Shown: piece after piece, positions 33,319 through 42,580 of the stretch
Numbering within the stretch: the first letter of the stretch is position 1
How the letters are laid out: the number at the start of each line of letters is the position of its first letter
Assembly: GCA_947476295.1 (NCBI GenBank)
Contig: CANJQC010000037.1
Location: 1-42,580, forward strand
From: Planctomycetaceae bacterium
Lineage (GTDB): Bacteria; Planctomycetota; Planctomycetia; Planctomycetales; Planctomycetaceae
Length of the DNA stretch: 42,580 bases
Direction of reading: 5' to 3'
Program-made: the position numbers and the translations under genes
Notes under the pieces: model-generated
Told to the model about the DNA's origin: nothing
Databases searched by the model: none
What the model saw: only the letters and a program-made list of their open reading frames with translations

Positions 33319-35094
33319 ATGCTGCGACCACTATCAATGAGTTTCTTCACCATGATCAGGTCACTTGTTTCTTCGTTTTGTTTAATTGCGGTTGCCGTCC
33401 AGTGGGCGGTTGCGGATGACGTGCCGCAGATCTTGCTCGAAACCGTCAGTGTGCCGATGCGCGACGGTCTGATGCTGGCGAGCGACATCTATCGCCAACC
33501 ATCGGTGGAACGTTCAGCCGTTTTATTGATGCGGACGCCGTACAACAAGGACGGCGCGAAATCTGTCGCTGAGCGATATGCGGCAGCGGGTTACATCGTG
33601 GTTGTCCAGGATTGTCGTGGCCGGTTCAAATCCGAAGGTGATTTCGTACCCTACAACAATGAAGGGCAGGATGGATACGACGCAATCGAGTGGCTGGGGA
33701 AGCAATCGTGGTGCAACGGGCGGATTGGGATGTGGGGCAGTTCGTATGTGGGTGCCACACAGTGGCAGGCCGCCGCAGAGAAACCGCCGGGGTTGGTGAC
33801 CATTGCTCCCACGGCGACATGGAGCAGCTTTTATCGAAACTTGTATCTTGGCGGCGCCGTCCGAATTTCGCTCATTGCTGGCTGGGCAGCAGGCAATTCG
33901 CGAAAACCCGCCGATGCAGTCGTGACAACGGACTGGCGGCGGACGCTGTTGCATTTGCCGCTGAGCGAAGTCGATCAAAATATCGGCTGGTCGATTCCCT
34001 GGCTCAACGGCATGCTCACCCATCCGCGATTCGATGGTTACTGGAAACGCATTGAATTGACCGAGGAGATCGCCGATCTTGAATTGCCCATGCAACACAT
34101 CGTTGGCTACTACGATTTCTTTTCGCGTGAATCGGTCAGCAATTTTGAGCGGATGCATCAACAGGCCCGCGACCCACAAACTCGTCGCCGTCAACAACTG
34201 ATTCTGGGCCCATGGGATCACGGCACAATCGGCCAGGCAAAAGTTGGTGAACTTGATTTCGGTGAAAATGCGGTGATTGATGCTGCAGGTGAGAATTTGC
34301 TGTGGTTCAATCGTTTCCTGAAGGAGGATGCAGCGGCCGAAGTTGTGGATGTCCCCGTGAGGTATTTCTCGATGGGCGACAATGTTTGGCACGATGCGGC
34401 CAGCTGGCCACCACAAGGGTTCGAATCAACAGCGTTCTATCTCCATTCGAACGGAAATGCGAACACCGGCAAGGGCGATGGGAAGCTTGATCAAACGCCA
34501 GCGAACGATAATGAAATCGCTGACCGCTTTCGAGCAGATCCTGATAATCCAGCGCCCGCATGTCCGGTCACTGAATCTCGCCCTCTGATGGCAGCGACAT
34601 GGGCCCCTGTCGATCAGCGGCCAATCGAACAGCGCGACGATGTGCTCGTCTACACATCTGCACCTTTTTCAAAACCGCTGACGTTTGCCGGCAATGCAAA
34701 AGCAAAACTCTTTGTCTCGGCGGACACGGCAGATGCAGATTGGGTGTTGAAGCTGATCGACGTCCACCCGGACGGCTTTGCACAAAATCTGACGGTCGGG
34801 ATTCTGCGAGGCAGTTTCCGCGATTCCGAATTGCATCCAACACCACTCGAACCCAACAAAATCTACGAAGTCACAATCGATCTCGGACCGATTGCAGCTC
34901 AGATTGGCGATGGCCACCGACTGCGGGTCGATATTTGCGGCGCATATTTTCCGTTGTTTGACCGCAATCCGAATACTGCGGAGGGACCATTCGGGAAACG
35001 TTCTGCGGTGGCAACGGAGCAGGTCTATCACGACCAAACTCGCCTGTCACGAATCCTATTGCCGTGCAGAGAAAATCGCGGTGGTGCAAAATGA
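33319..35094 (+). CDS. Exported CocE/NonD-family alpha/beta hydrolase
   Basis: This protein of about 591 residues belongs to the CocE / X-Pro dipeptidyl-peptidase-like family, which cleaves acyl or peptide-like esters and amides. The N-terminus carries a signal peptide (SLVSSFCLIAVAVQWAVADD). The start of the hydrolase domain reads VSVPMRDGLMLASDIYRQ. The nucleophile elbow is GSSYVG, with Ser142 when counted from ATG 33319. The acid is in HIVGYYDFFSR and the catalytic His in LGPWDHGT. A C-terminal jelly-roll domain follows, with VYTSAPFSKPLTFAG and VLKLIDVHPDGFAQNL. ATG 33319 is chosen for a weak AGAAAG upstream; 33337 and 33352 are equally possible and would shorten the signal peptide. The substrate is unknown. 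Confidence 0.88.
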   Translation: MLRPLSMSFFTMIRSLVSSFCLIAVAVQWAVADDVPQILLETVSVPMRDGLMLASDIYRQPSVERSAVLLMRTPYNKDGAKSVAERYAAAGYIVVVQDCRGRFKSEGDFVPYNNEGQDGYDAIEWLGKQSWCNGRIGMWGSSYVGATQWQAAAEKPPGLVTIAPTATWSSFYRNLYLGGAVRISLIAGWAAGNSRKPADAVVTTDWRRTLLHLPLSEVDQNIGWSIPWLNGMLTHPRFDGYWKRIELTEEIADLELPMQHIVGYYDFFSRESVSNFERMHQQARDPQTRRRQQLILGPWDHGTIGQAKVGELDFGENAVIDAAGENLLWFNRFLKEDAAAEVVDVPVRYFSMGDNVWHDAASWPPQGFESTAFYLHSNGNANTGKGDGKLDQTPANDNEIADRFRADPDNPAPACPVTESRPLMAATWAPVDQRPIEQRDDVLVYTSAPFSKPLTFAGNAKAKLFVSADTADADWVLKLIDVHPDGFAQNLTVGILRGSFRDSELHPTPLEPNKIYEVTIDLGPIAAQIGDGHRLRVDICGAYFPLFDRNPNTAEGPFGKRSAVATEQVYHDQTRLSRILLPCRENRGGAK

Positions 35095-35168
35095 AAGCAT
35101 ATTCTTCATTCTAAATGGAACATCAGCACCCAGCGTGCAATGCATCATCCGGATTTACGACGGCTCGT

Positions 35169-36071
35169 TCACGGACCAGGGAGTTGAGTGTCAAGCCATT
35201 CCGCCAGTTTTACGATTTCTTCGCGTACGGTGGGCCATGAGTGATCGCCGCCCTGTTTAATGATCAATTCGGCCGAACCCTTGTGGTCCCGTACGGCATT
35301 CATGAATTTGACGGATTGCTGAATGGGAACAAGCGAATCGGCGTCACCGTGGATTAGCAGAAACGGTGGCAGACCGGCATGGACCTGATAGACAGGTGAT
35401 ATGGCTATTGCCGCGATTTCAATGTTCTCGTCTGACTTGTTTGTAAATCCATCACGAAAAATCAGCTGCCCCTGCATCAAATCAAGGCCGTACTTTGTTC
35501 CGTTCCAGTCGAGGAAATCTGTTGGGGGACAGAACACTCCTACCGCTTGAACCTGTGTGCTGAATCGCATCAAGGGGTTTTCCGCATTCGGATCGTCTGG
35601 TTCTGGGCAAGTTGCGGCCAGCAATGCCAGGTGACCTCCGGCGGAAGCGCCAACCATTCCAAGGCGATCCGGATCAATTGAGTATTCGGCTGCCTGTGCT
35701 TTTACGTAGCGGATTCCCGTTTTTAGGTTGCGCAGCATTTGATCGGCCGTGAACAGGGAAATCGAGCCAGGCCGAATCGCAAAAACGACGTAACCTTGGC
35801 TGCAGAGGACATCAAAAAAACCAAACTTTTGATGCGCCTCCATCATGCCGCGGTCGGACTTCCATGCACCACTGGTCACACAAATGATCCCTAGGCCCTT
35901 CTTCGCTTTCTTGGACTGCAAGGGCGTGAAGACATCCATAAGAAGGCCGACACCCTCGGTCTCGCCGTACACGACATTCAACGTGTGCTCGAAGCAGATC
36001 TCTTCTTCGCTGCCGTAGACCGTGGCTCCCGGAAACAAGAGTATCAACAGCAATGTGTTCGTTGTTTTCAT
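35169..36071 (-). CDS. Exported alpha/beta hydrolase (esterase/lipase-like)
   Basis: This 300-residue protein has a signal peptide (TNTLLLILLFPGATVYGSEE). The alpha/beta hydrolase fold carries the nucleophile in GASAGGH, the acid in LLIHGDADSLVP and the His in GGDHSW, the pattern of the BD-FAE/carboxylesterase group. The conserved early segment LLMDVFTPLQSKKAKKGLG is typical of planctomycete secreted esterases. ATG 36071 is preceded by a GGGAG ribosome-binding site, which decides it against the longer frame to 36335. The gene converges with the CocE-like gene and diverges from the PSD1 gene across about 145 bases. Confidence 0.85.
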   Translation of the reverse strand: MKTTNTLLLILLFPGATVYGSEEEICFEHTLNVVYGETEGVGLLMDVFTPLQSKKAKKGLGIICVTSGAWKSDRGMMEAHQKFGFFDVLCSQGYVVFAIRPGSISLFTADQMLRNLKTGIRYVKAQAAEYSIDPDRLGMVGASAGGHLALLAATCPEPDDPNAENPLMRFSTQVQAVGVFCPPTDFLDWNGTKYGLDLMQGQLIFRDGFTNKSDENIEIAAIAISPVYQVHAGLPPFLLIHGDADSLVPIQQSVKFMNAVRDHKGSAELIIKQGGDHSWPTVREEIVKLAEWLDTQLPGP

Positions 36072-36216
36072 GATAACTCCCGCTTGATTTTGAGAGACCG
36101 CCGGTTCATATAAATACGAAGGACCATACTTCCTCATCCAGTCTAACTGCCGGATCGATAATCGCAATTTAACTTGTACACTCGATCGAGGCGCGTTAGG
36201 CTGGAAATTGTTCACC

Positions 36217-39204
<2,988 letters not shown>

Positions 39205-39212
39205 TCGACTTC

Positions 39213-40694
39213 ATGCACAACCATTCGCTGTATTGTTCCGGCATGTTACGCCGCCCATTCCTGTCTTCTGCGGGAGTGGGTTTGGCGGGAGTGGCGATTC
39301 AGGCGTTGCTCAATCGCGACGAAGTCGCGCGGGGAACTGAGGGCGACGGGACCGTTTGGGTTCCTCCTGATGGCAGACCGCACCGTGTCCCGCGCGCAAA
39401 GCAGGTCATCTGGTTGATGATGCGTGGTGGCTTCAGCCATCTGGAAAGCTTTGATCCCAAGCCGGAGCTGACCTTGCATGCCGGAAAGACGCTTGGTGAG
39501 TCACCGCACAGAGGCGTGCTGGAATCGCCGTTGCTCAGGAATGTCCGCGAGCAGGTGGCGAACAATATCATCGACAAAACCAAGGCCCGCATCTTCCCCA
39601 CGCAGATCGGATTTCAAAGGGGAGGGCAATCCGGGATCGAGGTCAGCGACTGGTTTCCTCATGTGCGGGGCTGCGTCGATGATCTGGCGGTCATCCGCTC
39701 GATGTGGACGACCGACAATAACCACGGGGCACAGTGGGAGTTTCTGTCCGGCCGGCACCTGCTGGATGGGTGCTTCCCCACGTTAGGCGCCTGGATCCAA
39801 TATGGCCTGGCGGCCCAGAGCCACAATCTGCCGCAATTCATCTCGATGGGTCCGCAGCTTGACTCGCAGTGTTTTGGTGGAACGGACTCTGATTACCTGG
39901 GGCCCGAGCACGCCGGGGTTGTTTTGACGATTGACCCGGAGAATCCGCTGCCATTTGCTAAACCGGCGCGACCAATCACTGACGTTCAGGCTCGGACGAA
40001 ATCCGAGCTGCTCGGCCGACTCAATCGACTGGCGGCGGCGGAATACCCGGTCGATAAATCGCTGCGGGCGCGTATCCAGTCTTACGAATTGGCGTTCCGG
40101 ATGCAAACGTTCGTTCCCGAGCTGCTCAAGTTCGATTCCGAGCGCCCTGAGATTCGGCAGTTGTATGGTCTCGATCAGGATGTGACGCGACCGTTCGGAC
40201 AGCAACTTCTGGCCGCGCGAAGAATGGTGGAAAGCGGTGTGCGCTTCGTGCAGGTCTTTCATGGAGATGGCGCCGCAGGTGCCTGGGATGCCCATTCGGC
40301 GCTTCGACAGAACCACACCAGCATGTGTGCGCAAGTTGACCTGCCGGTGGCCGGTCTGCTCCGGGATCTCAAACAGCGCGGGCTGCTTGACGAGACGATT
40401 GTCGTTTTCGCCACCGAATTCGGTCGAACCCCTTGCGTCCAGGGTGCCGACGGCCGCGATCATCACAACTATGGATTTTCTGTCTGGATGGCGGGAGGGG
40501 GTATCCAGGGCGGGATCGTCCACGGCGCCACCGACGAACTGGGCTTCCACGCGGTCGAGCACCGACATTATGTCACCGACGTCCACGCCACGATCCTGCA
40601 CCTGCTGGGCCTCGATTCGCACCGACTGGAAGTCCCCGGTCGCAAGCGACTGGAGATCGAGCATGGCCAGGTGATTCGCGAGATTCTGGCGTGA
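39213..40694 (+). CDS. DUF1501 protein (sulfatase/phosphatase-superfamily-like), Tat-exported
   Basis: This 493-residue protein is the usual partner of PSD1-type proteins. Its N-terminus holds a Tat-like signal (LRRPFLSSAGVGLAGVA). DUF1501 proteins have an alkaline-phosphatase/sulfatase-like core. Here AKQVIWLMMRGGFSHLESFD is the first core strand, TTDNNHGAQWEFLSG carries conserved His and Asn, and TIVVFATEFGRTP with GRDHHNYGFSVWMAGGG forms the metal-site end. Substrates are unknown. ATG 39243 is an alternative start that would place the twin arginines closer to the N-terminus. The 8-bp gap to the PSD1 gene indicates a two-gene operon. Confidence 0.92.
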   Translation: MHNHSLYCSGMLRRPFLSSAGVGLAGVAIQALLNRDEVARGTEGDGTVWVPPDGRPHRVPRAKQVIWLMMRGGFSHLESFDPKPELTLHAGKTLGESPHRGVLESPLLRNVREQVANNIIDKTKARIFPTQIGFQRGGQSGIEVSDWFPHVRGCVDDLAVIRSMWTTDNNHGAQWEFLSGRHLLDGCFPTLGAWIQYGLAAQSHNLPQFISMGPQLDSQCFGGTDSDYLGPEHAGVVLTIDPENPLPFAKPARPITDVQARTKSELLGRLNRLAAAEYPVDKSLRARIQSYELAFRMQTFVPELLKFDSERPEIRQLYGLDQDVTRPFGQQLLAARRMVESGVRFVQVFHGDGAAGAWDAHSALRQNHTSMCAQVDLPVAGLLRDLKQRGLLDETIVVFATEFGRTPCVQGADGRDHHNYGFSVWMAGGGIQGGIVHGATDELGFHAVEHRHYVTDVHATILHLLGLDSHRLEVPGRKRLEIEHGQVIREILA

Positions 40695-41093
40695 GTTGCT
40701 GAAGAGGGGCGGGTTCATCGACAATTAAAGTGAGCGGGGATGAAACATCGATGTGGTCACCACGAGATACACGAGCCACACGAAAGTGCAGGCAATCCCG
40801 TCGCTCCGATACAGGATTTTAGAAGAGATGGTCAATCTGCCAAGGTAAACGAGCACCAACGGAATCATCCACAACGTGTCATTGGGCGCTTTTCAAAACC
40901 AGCCACTGATGGAAGAACCAATCAAGAGATCTGAAAAAATTACGTCAGATCAATCCCGCCGAACTCCACACCTTTGGCAAATATTCACAAATTACCAAAT
41001 GTAAATCCCGCAAAATGCGATGTAATTGAATGCTGGACAAGAGCGGAACTTGCTTCCATGTTTAAGAATTCGTTGTAAACTTCGGGCCATTAG
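40695..41093. other. Intergenic region before tRNA-Arg
   Basis: These 399 bases show no gene with protein character and no inverted repeat. A promoter for the tRNA is expected near its 3' end: TTGCTT (41050-41055) and TTGTAA (41073-41078) are 17 bases apart, which is a plausible but weak pair. Confidence 0.4.
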
Positions 41094-41167
41094 GTCTCGG
41101 TAGCTCAATTGGATAGAGCGTCGGCCTCCGAAGCCGAAGGTTGCAGGTTCGACCCCCGCCCGGGACA
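41094..41167 (+). tRNA. tRNA-Arg (anticodon CCG)
   Basis: The cloverleaf can be drawn by hand. The acceptor stem is GTCTCGG / CCGGGAC with one G-U pair. The D-arm is GCTC-AATTGGATA-GAGC. The anticodon stem is TCGGC / GCCGA around the loop CTCCGAA, which gives anticodon CCG. The T-arm is GCAGG-TTCGACC-CCCGC with one A-C mismatch, and the discriminator is A. The CCA end is not encoded. It reads the CGG arginine codon. The gene lies next to an integrase and is a likely integration target. Confidence 0.93.
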
Positions 41168-41173
41168 TCGAAA

Positions 41174-41216
41174 AAGAAGCCTGTTTTTGACACTTTCTGT
41201 CGAAAACAGGCTTCTT
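41174..41216 (-). terminator. Strong hairpin terminator between tRNA-Arg and the integrase
   Basis: AAGAAGCCTGTTTT (41174-41187) pairs perfectly with 41203-41216. An inner GACA/TGTC extends the stem to about 19 bp around a CTTTC loop. On the minus strand it is followed by TTTTTCG, good for ending the integrase transcript. On the plus strand GTGTTTC follows, so it may also end the tRNA transcript. Confidence 0.85.
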
Positions 41217-41260
41217 GTGTTTCATGTCTGACACCAACGTTTGACACCAACCAGCTTTGG

Positions 41261-42436
41261 CTACTTCGTTTTCTTCCGTGTTTTCTGCATCATCGCCGCC
41301 ATCTTCTCAACAGCTTCGTTTTCAGCATTTTGCAGCAAATGGCTGTACGTGTTCGCCGTTGTAGCGAAGTCCCTGTGACCGAGCCGTTTCTGTATCACCT
41401 TCAGATCCACGCCCGCCGCTAGCATCAGACTGGCCTGCGTATGTCGCAGGTCATGGAAGACGAATGTTTCAGCGATGCCGACTTTTTCACGGATCGGATA
41501 CCAGACGTTGCGGTCAAAATTTGATCCACGGAGATAGCCACCACGGGTATTTGCGAACACATTCGGCACCTCAGCAGGATCGAATCCTTCATCCTGGGCT
41601 TTTTTTAGGCGACTCCGCAGGGCTTCAACGGCCACCGGATCGAGCGAAACGACTGTTTTCCCTGCCGTCGTCTTCGGTTCCTTCAGCTTTAATCCACGGA
41701 GTTCCTGCAATGTTTTGCGAACCACCAAGACACCTTCGTCCAGATTGACAGCATTCCAGTGGAGTGCGAACAACTCGCCTTTCCGCAGTCCAGTCATCGC
41801 TCCCAATATCATCACGTCCCCGAGTCGATGCTCTTGACAGGCTTCAAAAAGCGCATGACAGACTCCTGGTTCCAGTGGGATGACTTCCTTACGTGCCAGT
41901 TTTGGTTTCACCAGGACATTGCACGGATTGAACGGAATGAGCCGCAGTTTGACGGCTCGATTAAGTGCGACGTTTAATACCTTGATTGAGCGGTGTCGCA
42001 TGTTCGCCGTGAATTTCTTCCGTTTCAGAGTCGCCTGCCACGCGAGCAGTTGTTCGCCGCCCAGCTTTGTCAGCTTTATGTGCCCGATGAACGGCGTGAC
42101 GTACCTTCGGACCGCACCTTCGGACCGCACCTTCGTATTCCTGGTACGTCTTATCCTCGCTGTTGACTTCGACATCATTGTCGAGCCATCGTTGTAGATA
42201 CGCTGTGACCGTATCCGTTCCTACGATCGACTGGGCCCCGTGCTTCCGTTGCTGCTTCAAGTTGTCCAGCTTTTCGTTAACTTCCTTTTGTGTCTTTCCG
42301 TAGACAACTTTTCGAATTCGTTTGCCGTTAACATCAAATCCGAGGCTTACTGAACCCACCCAGCGTCTGGCCTGGTCAAAACGGTGTATATTTCGGGTGT
42401 TTTTGCAGTTTCAGTATTGTTTAGGAGTAAAAGCAT
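41261..42436 (-). pseudogene. Tyrosine recombinase (phage-type integrase), frameshifted
   Basis: Three minus-strand frames read in sequence as one integrase of about 388 residues. The N-terminus (AKTPEIYTVLTRPD) is in the first. The second begins at WVGSVSLGFDVNGKRIRKVV and runs through the arm-type domain to TYQEYEGAVRR. The third gives the SAM-like core domain and a complete catalytic domain. The catalytic residues are all present: Arg in TGLRKGEL, His and Arg in HDLRHTQAS, His in LGHRDFATT, Tyr in NTYSHL. The second shift is caused exactly by a 13-bp tandem duplication at 42103-42128. The first, near 42362, needs one missing base in a GC-rich run. The gene points toward tRNA-Arg, the usual orientation for island integrases. 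Confidence 0.8.
42103..42135. repeat. 13-bp tandem duplication inside the integrase gene
   Basis: ACCTTCGGACCGC occurs at 42103-42115 and 42116-42128, followed by a third partial copy (ACCTTCG, 42129-42135). Removing one 13-bp unit joins YEGAVRR to YVTPFIGHI in frame, as expected for the family. This is therefore a recent slippage event and not an assembly of unrelated parts. Confidence 0.9.
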
Positions 42437-42580
42437 CGGCGATGCCTGCACCGGGTCAAGCTTTACGACATGAGCATGTGCATCAGCGAAGATCGTATGC
42501 AGGACAAACTTGCCTGGGTGACTGAGTACACCGAGGACATCGCGTTGTGGCAAGAATGCCAAAATGTCGTTTCAAAGTGC

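Noticed and set aside
33523-34416. Minus-strand 297-codon frame inside the CocE-like gene
   Set aside because: The plus strand has a full catalytic triad and domain order, so the minus frame is a shadow.
39783-40724. Minus-strand 313-codon frame inside the DUF1501 gene
   Set aside because: It is the complement of a well-supported gene and shows no motif of its own.
40992-41237. Minus-strand frame containing SRAGVEPATFGFGGRRSIQLSYRD
   Set aside because: It is antisense to tRNA-Arg. This is a well-known spurious product of reading a tRNA backwards.

Overview
The window looks like a chromosomal segment of a planctomycete. The strongest evidence is an adjacent pair at 36217-40694: a large cytochrome-c-type DUF1549/DUF1553 (PSD1) protein followed by a Tat-exported DUF1501 protein, a combination typical of Planctomycetes. 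Supporting evidence is the presence of both dapF and LL-diaminopimelate aminotransferase (dapL), a PQQ-like propeller protein, a neutral-ceramidase homologue, and several large exported or membrane proteins of unknown function. No identification below phylum level is attempted.

Layout. 1-5340 (minus strand): topA, an APH-fold phosphotransferase-like protein, a small basic protein, and a polytopic membrane protein that runs off the left edge. 5752-14183 (plus strand): a PpiD/SurA-like membrane protein with a pentapeptide tandem repeat, then a compact cluster of a zinc-ribbon membrane protein, an exported protein and dapF, then a ceramidase-family enzyme with different codon use. 14827-19414: a PQQ-like propeller (plus), then gap and an exported protein with a degenerate receiver-like domain (both minus). 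19415-21014 is a decayed stretch with gene remnants on both strands. 21015-25685 (minus) holds a cytochrome b561, a P-type cation ATPase and a secreted propeller-like protein, with clear intrinsic terminators. 25848-26150 is an ISL3-family transposase remnant and 26288-29950 a 1220-residue membrane protein.

30006-31568 is the most structured non-housekeeping stretch. It has two short elements with terminal inverted repeats (one flanked by TTA on both sides), a 60-bp direct repeat on either side of the second element, two operator-like palindromes, and a toxin-first PIN-domain/antitoxin pair. The last third of the antitoxin gene is made by a 90-bp inverted repeat that resembles an integron attC site in architecture. 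31834-36071 carries dapL, a CocE-like hydrolase and an esterase; the PSD1/DUF1501 pair follows. The right end (41094-42580) is a tRNA-Arg(CCG) gene with a tyrosine-recombinase gene facing it. That integrase is broken by an exact 13-bp tandem duplication and probably by a second small indel, so this looks like the edge of an immobilised genomic island extending rightwards.

Functional links. DapL makes LL-diaminopimelate and DapF converts it to the meso form, so two steps of the DAP/lysine branch lie about 20 kb apart. The PSD1 and DUF1501 proteins are probably co-transcribed, with an 8-bp gap. I found no strong evidence for a wholly new defence or metabolic system. The best candidates for unusual biology are the TA/inverted-repeat cassette region, the exported pseudo-receiver protein and the 1220-residue membrane protein.
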